From Pseudoalteromonas apostichopi (lineage in GTDB: Bacteria; Pseudomonadota; Gammaproteobacteria; Enterobacterales; Alteromonadaceae), in NCBI RefSeq assembly GCF_030297135.1, contig NZ_AP028065.1:682001-746000 (forward strand): 64,000 nt of DNA. The letters are read 5' to 3'. Made by a program: the position numbers and the translations under genes. The stretch's first letter is position 1, and every line of letters starts with the position of its first letter. This document shows, in pieces, positions 25,931-33,719 of the stretch. The notes below the pieces were generated by a model. The model saw nothing but the letters and a program-made list of their open reading frames with translations. It was not told the DNA's origin and did not search any database.

Positions 25931-27160
25931 TTATTTCGCTTTTTTGAAACGCACAATAATCATACCTATCAAGATGATACCAAGGCCTATTAAGCAAGGT
26001 ACAAAAGCGCTTTGCAGGGCAATATCAAAGGCTAAAAAGTCAGGGGAACCCGTTTGCCAAAGCGTCCATTCATAACCAAGTTTTGATGCAATATGTTCCC
26101 CGCCGCTGCTAAGTACGATGATTGCATCATTGTTATCGGGGTTAATGCGAAGCGTGCTATTTATTGCCGGCTCATTTGCACCATCGTGGCCAAACACAAA
26201 ATCTCCCGACGCTGTTGGTGCGTAAAGCATGGTACCAAGCCCCCAGATTGGTGCTCCTAAGCTAAATCCTAATGGCTCTCGCATGGTGGTGATCATTTGC
26301 GGGCTTAACTGCCCTGTTTGAGGTGATGTTAATGCTTGCACTAAAGCGATTAAGTCATGGCTACTTGCCAGTAAACCTGTGGCCGCTGCCGATGCGTATT
26401 GAAAGTGCCCAGCAGCTTGTCCGCTTTTATCGTACGCAGGTGCTATGTTGTCTAACTCAGTGAGTACATCATAACTGGCATCAGTCATGTTGACTGGCTT
26501 AAAGACATTATCATTCATCCAAGTTGCAAAGCGTTGATTCGTCTTTTCTTCTACCAGTAGCTCTAGCATCAGATAGCCGCCACCAGAGTATTGAAAATCG
26601 CCCGGTGGTTTCGTGGCTTTAATTTCTCGCACACCCGTTGATGAAAGCGGGTTATCAAGCGACTCAAGTAAACTTGGTACCGTTTCACTTAGAGGAATAT
26701 CAGCAAACCCCAAACCATCACTAAGCCCAGCAGTATGAGATAACAGATGAGCAAGGCTGACCTTTTGATTATCAAACTCTGAATCAGGTAATTGCCAAGC
26801 TGTTAGTTGTTCATGTATTGCTTTAGCTAGGTCAACTTTCTGCTGCTCTGCCAAAATCATCACGCCATAAGCAGTAATAAACTTGCTAAGTGATGCCACA
26901 GGGAACAACGTATTTGCGGTTATTTCATCTTTGCTTTTCGAGTAATCTTGAAAAATCACTTCGCCACTTTCAATCAAAACATAAGCTATGTTCGCTTGGT
27001 TTTCAGAAATCAACGCCTGGCTGTTGGCAATAAATTGCTCAGTGTTACCAGTCTCAGCAATTGGCTTTAAAAACCAACCACTGACACCACCATACAAACA
27101 GGTCGCAGCCCAAGCAGATGAAAAAAATAGCGTTAACAAAATCGTTTTAAACCAGTTCAT
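25931..27160 (-). CDS. Beta-lactamase-fold serine hydrolase (class C/S12 type) with membrane anchor
   Basis: 409 residues. The N-terminus is a signal peptide or anchor (TILLTLFFSSAWAATCLYGG). The serine-hydrolase motifs are LFPVASLSKFITAYG (SxxK, Ser nucleophile and Lys), a Tyr motif in FQYSGGGYLML, and a late FGHDGANEPAINS (HxG-type third motif). The C-terminal 35 residues form a membrane helix (LIGLGIILIGMIIVRFKKAK). The family includes class C beta-lactamases, DD-peptidases and esterases; no resistance function can be inferred from sequence. It is downstream of a membrane protein gene (27 bp gap). Confidence 0.85.
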   Translation of the reverse strand: MNWFKTILLTLFFSSAWAATCLYGGVSGWFLKPIAETGNTEQFIANSQALISENQANIAYVLIESGEVIFQDYSKSKDEITANTLFPVASLSKFITAYGVMILAEQQKVDLAKAIHEQLTAWQLPDSEFDNQKVSLAHLLSHTAGLSDGLGFADIPLSETVPSLLESLDNPLSSTGVREIKATKPPGDFQYSGGGYLMLELLVEEKTNQRFATWMNDNVFKPVNMTDASYDVLTELDNIAPAYDKSGQAAGHFQYASAAATGLLASSHDLIALVQALTSPQTGQLSPQMITTMREPLGFSLGAPIWGLGTMLYAPTASGDFVFGHDGANEPAINSTLRINPDNNDAIIVLSSGGEHIASKLGYEWTLWQTGSPDFLAFDIALQSAFVPCLIGLGIILIGMIIVRFKKAK

Positions 27161-27187
27161 ACCCTACTCCTTGCTGTGCAAACCGAA

Positions 27188-27802
27188 CTAAACTACTTCG
27201 ATCTGTTCAGGTTTTTTGATAAAGAAAACCATTAAAATTAATAAAGCTGCAGGGAATAAAAATAAATTCAAATAAGCAAAAATCACCGTTAACTGTAGGA
27301 TACATATTAGTAGCAGTAGAATAGAAAACACCGTAAGTAGTGACGAAATACCATGGCGCTTAGTCAGTAATAAAGCCGCTGTGATTAAACCAACTAACGC
27401 ATACAAGCCTAAACTCCCAGCCGATACCACCATGGCAATAACCAAAATACTATCAATCACGTCGTTCGATGCTTTATCGCCGACAACAGCAAGGTAAACA
27501 TCACAAAGAACGGTAGCATGAAAAGCCAATACCAGCACCGCTAATACACATAACAAGATGCGAACGCCTTCTACATCAAACATATCTTTAAGAGCCTTGC
27601 GTAAGCTCAAGTACACATATATCTCAAGTGCACCTATGAATACAAAAATAAGGTCTGAAAAGCTTAAACTTTGTAGGTCAAGCTTAAGTGCTTCTCCTAA
27701 GCCATCAAGTGTTTCACCAAAAACTGAAATCCAGTACAAGGGAAATATGACAGCAAGTAACCCCGCTGCAATGCCTGGTATTAAATAGTCACGGTTGAAC
27801 AT
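27188..27802 (-). CDS. Multi-spanning membrane protein paired with an XRE regulator
   Basis: 204 residues from the ATG at 27802 (GGAGG five bases upstream); the frame extends to 27892 but that would overlap the regulator gene. About six hydrophobic helices: LIPGIAAGLLAVIFPLYWIS, SDLIFVFIGALEIYVYLSLR, LLCVLAVLVLAFHATVLCDV, and three more to FPAALLILMVFFIKK. No family recognised. It follows the XRE gene by 31 bp in an operon, like the DUF2975/XRE pair at 30.6-31.4 kb, so the two proteins likely act as a regulatory pair. Confidence 0.65.
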   Translation of the reverse strand: MFNRDYLIPGIAAGLLAVIFPLYWISVFGETLDGLGEALKLDLQSLSFSDLIFVFIGALEIYVYLSLRKALKDMFDVEGVRILLCVLAVLVLAFHATVLCDVYLAVVGDKASNDVIDSILVIAMVVSAGSLGLYALVGLITAALLLTKRHGISSLLTVFSILLLLICILQLTVIFAYLNLFLFPAALLILMVFFIKKPEQIEVV

Positions 27803-27833
27803 ATGCCCTCCAAAATCCTGTTGCGTTGTTAAG

Positions 27834-28046
27834 TTATTCGCTATCACGTTCGTACACCAAAATATCGCCCGGTTGGCAATTGAGCTCTTCACAAATAGCC
27901 TCTAGCGTACTAAAGCGGATCGCTTTCACTTTTCCGTTTTTAAGTAATGATAAATTGGTCATAGAAATACCTATGCGCTGCGATAGCTCCTTCAGCTGCA
28001 TTTTGTTCTTTGCCAATTCTATATCTAGGTTGATTCGTATTTTCAC
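27834..28046 (-). CDS. Small XRE-family (Cro/C1 HTH) regulator, YozG-like
   Basis: 70 residues, almost all HTH: INLDIELAKNKMQLKELSQR, IGISMTNLSLLKNGKVKAIR and LEAICEELNCQPGDILVYE. The NxGKVKAIRFSTLEAIC and CQPGDIL segments are shared with the regulator at 30654. Such small regulators typically sit beside DUF2975-like membrane proteins. It is the first gene of a two-gene unit with the membrane protein at 27188. Confidence 0.9.
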   Translation of the reverse strand: MKIRINLDIELAKNKMQLKELSQRIGISMTNLSLLKNGKVKAIRFSTLEAICEELNCQPGDILVYERDSE

Positions 28047-28169
28047 AGTCTAAAAAGTACGCAGCTGGTTTATGATTGTCAAACTTTATTTTACGATTAT
28101 CATAAAATAAAGAATGAAAAACATAATCGCCATATGTGGAATTAAATCTGTTGTTTGAATTTCAGATAT

Positions 28170-28193
28170 AAAAAAAGCCAGTAAATACTGACT
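28170..28193 (-). terminator. Terminator of the small membrane protein gene at 28221
   Basis: On the minus strand AGTCAGTA, a short loop and TACTGGCT form a hairpin (one mismatch) followed by seven T. It lies between the 28221 gene and the XRE gene. Confidence 0.65.
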
Positions 28194-28220
28194 CTTATAC
28201 CGATTCGCTTTGTTTATAAT

Positions 28221-28604
28221 TTAGGCATTAGCCTGAATGGCAGGTATTAATATTGCCGATAGAATACCCAATAAAAATATGCCACCAATGATCAATACGC
28301 CCCAAAATGACCATTGTTTTTGAACTCGTTGAAAATGCTCAACACTATCCCAACGTTTATTCTGCCAAGCCATTTCTCGGCCTTTAAAGCCCAAATAAAT
28401 CGACACAATAAAACCAACATAAGGCACTAAGGCTAATAAACCAATCCATGTGCTGTTGCCAATTGCCCAAATCCAACTTAGCAAAAAAGCGCCCCAACTA
28501 AAGCCTTTAATACCCTCGGGTAAATTGTCTACCTTTCCCTGCCCTGAGTTATTTTCAGATACCATTTCAAGACTTGCTTCGGGTGGAGTGTAATTATCTG
28601 CCAT
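28221..28604 (-). CDS. Small membrane protein with a conserved FSWGAFLLSWIWAIGN motif
   Basis: 127 residues from the ATG at 28604, with AAGGAAA upstream; an earlier in-frame start at 28628 lacks one. A polar N-terminus is followed by GFSWGAFLLSWIWAIGNSTW, a second helix and a third at the C-terminus (WGVLIIGGIFLLGILSAILI). The GA(F)xxxWxWAIG element is common in small uncharacterised inner-membrane proteins. Function unknown. Confidence 0.65.
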   Translation of the reverse strand: MADNYTPPEASLEMVSENNSGQGKVDNLPEGIKGFSWGAFLLSWIWAIGNSTWIGLLALVPYVGFIVSIYLGFKGREMAWQNKRWDSVEHFQRVQKQWSFWGVLIIGGIFLLGILSAILIPAIQANA

Positions 28605-28786
28605 GAGTTTTTCCTTATTAATAAGCAAACAGAAATCCTAACTTATAGTATTGAGTGTATTTTAAGCAAGCTGAAAGTTAGCACCTAAAACAGATAATTG
28701 TTACCTGATGTGTTTTGTAACATTTATCTCGTTTCCTTTTAATTTCAAATCGCCTAATCTGGGCACATATCTGCAAGGAGAGAACA

Positions 28787-29436
28787 ATGAAAGACTTACA
28801 AAAGTTAGTGGGTAATTTAAATAAATCAGGTGCGCTGAGTGGTTTTTTAGGGGGTGTTGCTGGCGGCGGGCTAACTAGTTTAATGGGCGGAAAAAGTAAA
28901 AAGAACAGTAAAAAGCCGTTAAATATGGTGCGCTAGCTGCTGTAGGTGGGCTTGCCTGGAAAGCCTATAAACAATATTCAGAACAAAAAGCGGCTCCTGT
29001 GCAGCAAACGAGCTCGCGTGGTTTTGATTTTACTCCAGCCACACTGCCTGAGCAGTCATTTAGTGATGCAATCGACGATAATCATAGTGATGGGCAACTA
29101 TTATTAATGCGCGCTATGATTGCAGCCGCCTATGCTGATGGCCACATTGATGAAACAGAAAGACAAAAAATCTTCACACAAGTTGAGACAATGCAATTGT
29201 CTGTGCAAGAAAAGGCCATGCTGTTCGATGAATTGAGAAAACCAATGCAACTATCCGAGTTAGTTGACGCTGTGCCAAACGCACAAATGGGTATTGAAGT
29301 ATATGCAGCCAGTGCCAGTGCGATTGATTTAAACCAAGCAATTTCTAAACACTACTTAGACACATTGGCAAGTCAGTTATGTATTCCTAGCGAACTGGTG
29401 TTAAGTATTCACAGAGAACTTGCCCTATACCAATAA
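28787..29436 (+). pseudogene. DUF533 (YebE-like, TerB-fold) gene with a frameshift
   Basis: The ATG at 28787 has an ideal AAGGAG upstream, but the frame stops at 28936 after 49 codons (LVGNLNKSGALSGFLGGVAG...). The expected continuation lies in the -1 frame: KAVKYGALAAVGGLAWKAYK, then QLLLMRAMIAAAYADGHIDE, ERQKIFTQVETMQLSVQEKA, to the stop at 29434-29436. Joined, this is a full DUF533 protein of about 215 residues. The switch falls in the run AGTAAAAAGCC; one extra A would restore the frame, so a lost base, a sequencing error, or less likely a programmed -1 shift are all possible. YebE-like proteins are inner-membrane-associated with a TerB-like domain; function unknown. Confidence 0.75.
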
Positions 29437-29439
29437 AAA

Positions 29440-29462
29440 TGGGGCATCTTCGCCCCACTTTA
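29440..29462 (+). terminator. Terminator after the DUF533 gene
   Basis: TGGGGC, a six-base loop and GCCCCA, followed by CTTTAAC; the T run is weak. Confidence 0.55.
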
Positions 29463-29481
29463 ACTAGTGCCTCAGTAATGA

Positions 29482-29730
29482 TTAATGAGGTTTTTTAGTG
29501 CCATAACGCACCATATCTTTGCCATTTTCATACACATCATTGCTTACGTAACGGCCCAGTAGTAGCTGATGTCTATCATCAAGTACTGCAATAAATGGGC
29601 GACCATCGCTATTATTTGTTGCAAGCGCAACACCAGCTACATTCTCAAGCCCTAAACCGCCATTTTCAACTAGGCGTAAAAATGTTTCTAGCTCATCTAA
29701 TGTTTCGATTACATCGTTATCGTTAATCAT
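29482..29730 (-). CDS. Small conserved-looking hypothetical protein
   Basis: 82 residues, acidic, with NDVIETLDELETFLRLVENG and RPFIAVLDDRHQLLLGRYVS. No membrane segment or signal peptide. No family recognised. The codon use is ordinary and the ATG is preceded by TATTTGAG, a weak ribosome site. It lies between convergent units and has a free-standing gap on both sides. Confidence 0.55.
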   Translation of the reverse strand: MINDNDVIETLDELETFLRLVENGGLGLENVAGVALATNNSDGRPFIAVLDDRHQLLLGRYVSNDVYENGKDMVRYGTKKPH

Positions 29731-29886
29731 CTCAAATACTCAGTGATTGCTAATGGGCGTAGCATAGCAGGATTAAAAAAATGGTGCGAATAACAGCCCA
29801 TAAAGCAACTTAGACTTGGACTAAAAATTGACACAACGGCATACAATTGAAGATACTTCCACTATCGACAGAGACAGTAAAGTTTA

Positions 29887-30657
29887 ATGAGTAACCATTT
29901 AACGCTCGAATTAATGACCCCACAGGGCTATCTTGCCGATAGCATACAAGCTATTTGGTATGCCTCAGCGCACTCTCAAGGTGAACAATGGCTTGCCTGC
30001 GACGGTGCAACGGGGCTTGTGTTTCCTGTTACCGGTGAGGTTTTACTGGATGACAAGCCGCTTGCTGCCCCTTATGCAATACAAGAAACATCAACTCAAG
30101 CATCCAAAGTCACATTTTCATACGACGCGCAGTTTTGCGGAATTCGCTTTAACCCAACCGTATTGTCTGAACTTAAGCGAAACGCACATCCACTCCTTGC
30201 TGAGCAATCGCTGTGTGAAATTGCCGAAGGCCTACAAGATAATGCCAGCTTAGAAGCGTTTGTTGCGTTTATTAGCCGCCACTTTACTGATAATAAAAAT
30301 ATTAACCACAGTAACAGGCACTCAAAACACTTAATCCGCTACCTTATTGAGTTAACGCCACTCGAAACCGCTTATCAACTTGCCCCACTCAGTCAACGCC
30401 AGCTCGAAAGGCAAGTAAAGGAGCAATGCGGTGTCACCCCTAAGTATTTTGAGCGTATATACCGGGTAAAGCTTGCTAAACAAGCAATTAAAGTTAACCC
30501 TGAAATGAGTTTTGCAGATATTGCATTAGATTGTGGCTTTACCGATCAGCCTCATTTAATCAAAGAATTCAAAGCAATAATGCACATCACGCCAGCAAAA
30601 TACCGCAAGTTATTAAAAGACTCTCAAACTAAACAAACAAAGCTTATTTTGCGCTAA
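29887..30657 (+). CDS. AraC-family transcriptional regulator
   Basis: 256 residues. The C-terminal 90 residues have the two AraC HTH motifs: LSQRQLERQVKEQCGVTPKY and MSFADIALDCGFTDQPHLIK, followed by FKAIMHITPAKYRKL. The N-terminal part (QGYLADSIQAIWYASAH) resembles the DUF6597-type domain of many AraC regulators. Effector and targets unknown. It converges on the small XRE gene with a 4-bp overlap of stop regions. Confidence 0.9.
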   Translation: MSNHLTLELMTPQGYLADSIQAIWYASAHSQGEQWLACDGATGLVFPVTGEVLLDDKPLAAPYAIQETSTQASKVTFSYDAQFCGIRFNPTVLSELKRNAHPLLAEQSLCEIAEGLQDNASLEAFVAFISRHFTDNKNINHSNRHSKHLIRYLIELTPLETAYQLAPLSQRQLERQVKEQCGVTPKYFERIYRVKLAKQAIKVNPEMSFADIALDCGFTDQPHLIKEFKAIMHITPAKYRKLLKDSQTKQTKLILR

Positions 30658-30860
30658 TCATCTTCAAAACGCAGAATATCACCTGGCTGACAACTTAAGT
30701 GCTTACAAATTGCATCTAAGGTTGTAAAGCGTACAGCTTTAGCTCGCCCAGCCCTCAGAACTGATAAGTTTTGTGGCGTAATACCTATCGCTTCAGCTAA
30801 TTCTGCAGACTTCATTTTTCGCTTAGCTAACACAACATCTAAATCAATAATAATCGCCAT
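30654..30860 (-). CDS. Small XRE-family regulator, YozG-like (paralogue of 27834)
   Basis: 68 residues from the ATG at 30860, which overlaps the stop of DUF2975 as TAATG; an upstream in-frame GTG or ATG would lie inside that gene. HTH segments: IDLDVVLAKRKMKSAELAEA, IGITPQNLSVLRAGRAKAVR, LDAICKHLSCQPGDILRFE. It is about half identical to the regulator at 27834. It is the last gene of the hydrolase-DUF2975-XRE operon. Confidence 0.9.
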   Translation of the reverse strand: MAIIIDLDVVLAKRKMKSAELAEAIGITPQNLSVLRAGRAKAVRFTTLDAICKHLSCQPGDILRFEDD

Positions 30861-31417
30861 TAAATCACTAACTCTTGCTCTTCTTGTAGCTGCTGTGCTT
30901 GACCCATGATCCAACCAATAACATAAATAATTAAACCCATCACTAAACCTATAATATCAGTATCTTGTATAACCACGACTCTTCCCAAATCAGTATCTGT
31001 TGCAAAGTTTAGAAGAGTAATAAGTAGTGGTGGATAGCACACAACTAGCGCAAATTGCGCCAATAATACGCCACCTAACCATTTAAAACATTGAATATTT
31101 TCAATAGCGAAGAAAGACCCACGTCGGTAGAGCAAAAATAACCGAATCAAAATTATATTGATAAGAATAAATGGCAGCAATTGCACAAGACCAAGCCATA
31201 AAACACTATCAAAATCACTCTCACTCAATGTTTGCGCTATTCCCTGCCAAGATCCGCTGACTTCAAGACCAATCCACATATGCGCACCATTACTTTGAGT
31301 AAAGCTTAAAACATCATTGTCACTAAAAAGCACAATAATGCTTGTAACTAACAAACTAAGGAGCGTAAAAACTAGCAAGCTTAGGATCAGCGTACTCATC
31401 CAAACAATTTTTTTCAT
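30860..31417 (-). CDS. DUF2975-like membrane protein
   Basis: 185 residues with four membrane helices: IVWMSTLILSLLVFTLLSLL, LGLVQLLPFILINIILIRLF, WLGGVLLAQFALVVCYPPLL and IGLVMGLIIYVIGWIMGQAQ. The motif LFLLYRRGSFFAIENIQCFK and the C-terminal AQQLQEEQELVI are as in DUF2975 proteins, which commonly precede a YozG-type XRE regulator. It is sandwiched in an operon: its ATG overlaps the hydrolase stop (ATGA) and its stop overlaps the regulator start (TAATG). Role unknown. Confidence 0.8.
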   Translation of the reverse strand: MKKIVWMSTLILSLLVFTLLSLLVTSIIVLFSDNDVLSFTQSNGAHMWIGLEVSGSWQGIAQTLSESDFDSVLWLGLVQLLPFILINIILIRLFLLYRRGSFFAIENIQCFKWLGGVLLAQFALVVCYPPLLITLLNFATDTDLGRVVVIQDTDIIGLVMGLIIYVIGWIMGQAQQLQEEQELVI

Positions 31418-32268
31418 GACGATTTACTCAATGTTATTTGTTTTAAAAGTTGCTCATAATGAGTCGCTAATTGCTTACCTGTTAACGCATCTGAATGATG
31501 CTTCCCCTTTGCGATGTAAATCTGCTTTTGCTGAGATTTTGCGTGTTGATATAAAGCTCTCGCTAACTCAGGTGGAGTTTGTGTGTCTTTTTCACCTGTG
31601 ATTATTAATAGCGGTGCTTGGTAAACTTGTAACGCTTTTAAATTATCGACTTGGTTAATCTCTTCACTAAACTCAAGGCTAACAAACGGTTTAGCAAACC
31701 ACGGAATTCGTGCTGCTGTCATCTGTTCAACATTTGTCACACTACCTTCGAGTACCAGAGCATCAACATTGCGCTGACTGGCAACATAACCTGCGATCAT
31801 ACTTCCTAAAGAATGGCCATGGATCACAACAGGCAAGTGATTTAAGTCAGCTCTGCCTTTTACATAATCAAACACCTGTAATGCATCAGCTTGTAGATTA
31901 GCCACGCTGGGTACTCCTGAACTAAGCCCATAACCACGATGATCCATCATTAAAATATTTACCTGAAAAGGTAAAATTAGCTTGGCAGGTTCTCCACCAG
32001 CGACACTAACGCGAAACTGGTTACCACCAAAGTAAATTACAGTGGCGCGAGCATCTGCAACTTTAATAAGGGTACCTTTAAGGCTGATGCCATCATCGGT
32101 AGTTAAAGTTACCTTTTGCGTTATGGCAGTACCATCAACACTTTGTATTTCCTGCATTGTTATTTTTTTATCGGGGTATAAAAAATGAGACTCCTCAATT
32201 TTAATTGTTGTACAACCAGTTAATAACATCACAATCAGCGAAACCACTGCAATAGAACCAAATTTCAT
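31414..32268 (-). CDS. alpha/beta hydrolase lipoprotein
   Basis: 284 residues from the ATG at 32268 (AAGGAT upstream). A lipoprotein signal ends in the lipobox LLTGC. The fold shows MDHRGYGLSSG, the nucleophile elbow GHSLGSM, LIITGEKDTQTP (acid) and GKHHSDAL (His). Family role: esterase-, thioesterase- or peptidase-like, anchored in the periplasmic face of a membrane. First gene of the operon with DUF2975 and the XRE regulator. Confidence 0.82.
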   Translation of the reverse strand: MKFGSIAVVSLIVMLLTGCTTIKIEESHFLYPDKKITMQEIQSVDGTAITQKVTLTTDDGISLKGTLIKVADARATVIYFGGNQFRVSVAGGEPAKLILPFQVNILMMDHRGYGLSSGVPSVANLQADALQVFDYVKGRADLNHLPVVIHGHSLGSMIAGYVASQRNVDALVLEGSVTNVEQMTAARIPWFAKPFVSLEFSEEINQVDNLKALQVYQAPLLIITGEKDTQTPPELARALYQHAKSQQKQIYIAKGKHHSDALTGKQLATHYEQLLKQITLSKSS

Positions 32269-32531
32269 GTTCACGATCCTTCTAGTAAAAAAACACTATG
32301 GCACTATCAAACTTAAAAAACAAACATTAATTACCGAAAAACGATAACTAATTACTCTTTTTCACATATCAAAAGCCTTCCCTTTGAGAAATGATTTTGA
32401 TCAAAACCGCTATCTCCATTAATTAATTTTTATTCCAGTTCTGTATTGAGCGATTTTATTTGCGCTGGGCTTTTATCCATAGGATAGTTAACTCAAGCCT
32501 ACTAAACGTGCTGTAACTAAATAGGATTATC

Positions 32532-33680
32532 ATGAAAAAAGTTTTACTTGCCACCAGCTTAATCGCCTCGTCATTTTCTGCATTTGCAGCCGATTTAACC
32601 GTTGAAGAACTGCGTATTGAAAAAGCCAGCAAAGCCATGCCAAAGGTGTTGAATGCTTTTGCTGATGAAGTAAACCAATTTGAAAAACAGTGGCAAGCTA
32701 CCACAAGTTACCAGCAGGCGAGTGACCTTATCGATGACTACGCCAAGCAATTATGGCGAGATGCGAAAGCCCGCATTATTAAAACTAACAGTTTCGACGA
32801 CCGCGAACTCTATTGGGCACGTTTACTTTCAAGCAAGATTATTCGCACCAGCAAACCAAAGTTTGCAATGACAGACAGTGAACAAACCGCATTATTAACA
32901 AGGCTTGAAAATGGCAGCCGAGGCCGAACAGAGCTTGATTACAGTAAAAAAACCGATAAACGTATTTTGATTACAGGTTTTGATCCTTTCTTATTGGATA
33001 AAAATATTAATCAAAGCAACCCGTCAGGTGTCGCAGCCCTGTTACTTGATGGCCAAGTTATAAATTATAAAGGCATAAGCGCTGAGATTAATACAGTGAT
33101 GGTGCCAGTACGCTATGAAGACTTTGATCAAGGTATCATCGAATCATTATTTGCACCTTATTACGCACTTAATAATGTCGATATGATCGCCACTATTAGT
33201 ATGGGCAGAGAAGACTTTGATCTTGAACGCTTCCCAGGTAAGCGTCGCAGTGTAACAGCGCCAGATAACGCCAATATAATCTATGGTGGCACGGCCACTG
33301 CCCCAAAGGTTTCAAGCCTTAATGACCGCCCACTACCTGGTAACGAATTTGTGTTATTCAGCTTACCAGTTAAGCAAATGCAACAAGCTAAAGGGCCATT
33401 CATAATTAACGACAACCACAAAGTCGTTACACTTGAAAAAGCATTTGAGCCAAAATCACTTAAAGAATTAGAAGGTGCGATTGCGGTAAAAGGCGGTGGC
33501 GGCGGCTACTTATCCAATGAAATTTCGTACCGTAGTATTCGCCTGCGTGATGAGCTTAATTCAGACATCCCTACAGGGCATATTCACACCCCACGTATTC
33601 AACAATTTGAGCCAGAAACAGAAGCTAAAATTGTTAAGCAAATTAAAGCAATGCTTGAGCAAAGCTTAGTTGCAATTTAA
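32532..33680 (+). CDS. Secreted pyroglutamyl-peptidase (C15)-like protein with Cys-to-Ser substitution
   Basis: 382 residues with a signal peptide (LLATSLIASSFSAFA) and a roughly 120-residue N-terminal extension not found in ordinary Pcp. The C15 core begins at about 144: KRILITGFDPFLLDKNINQS, then MVPVRYEDFDQG and ISMGREDFDLERFPG (Glu 232). Where C15 enzymes have the nucleophile Cys in a T-Y-V-C-N segment, this protein has GGYLSNEISYR with Ser 328. His 352 (GHIHTP) follows 24 residues later, exactly the Cys-His spacing of bacterial Pcp. It may be a non-catalytic or serine-based relative. Location periplasmic or extracellular. Confidence 0.7.
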   Translation: MKKVLLATSLIASSFSAFAADLTVEELRIEKASKAMPKVLNAFADEVNQFEKQWQATTSYQQASDLIDDYAKQLWRDAKARIIKTNSFDDRELYWARLLSSKIIRTSKPKFAMTDSEQTALLTRLENGSRGRTELDYSKKTDKRILITGFDPFLLDKNINQSNPSGVAALLLDGQVINYKGISAEINTVMVPVRYEDFDQGIIESLFAPYYALNNVDMIATISMGREDFDLERFPGKRRSVTAPDNANIIYGGTATAPKVSSLNDRPLPGNEFVLFSLPVKQMQQAKGPFIINDNHKVVTLEKAFEPKSLKELEGAIAVKGGGGGYLSNEISYRSIRLRDELNSDIPTGHIHTPRIQQFEPETEAKIVKQIKAMLEQSLVAI

Positions 33681-33683
33681 AAA

Positions 33684-33719
33684 ATAAAGCTCAGCTATTA
33701 GACTATAGCTGAGCTTTAT
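33684..33719. terminator. Bidirectional terminator between convergent genes
   Basis: ATAAAGCTCAGCTAT, a six-base loop and ATAGCTGAGCTTTAT form a perfect 15-bp stem. It includes the last bases and stop of the diguanylate cyclase gene. Confidence 0.8.

Noticed and set aside
28905..28922. Programmed -1 frameshift in the DUF533 gene
   Set aside because: The A run lacks the full X-XXY-YYZ slippery heptamer and I see no downstream stimulatory structure; a lost base or sequencing error is simpler.
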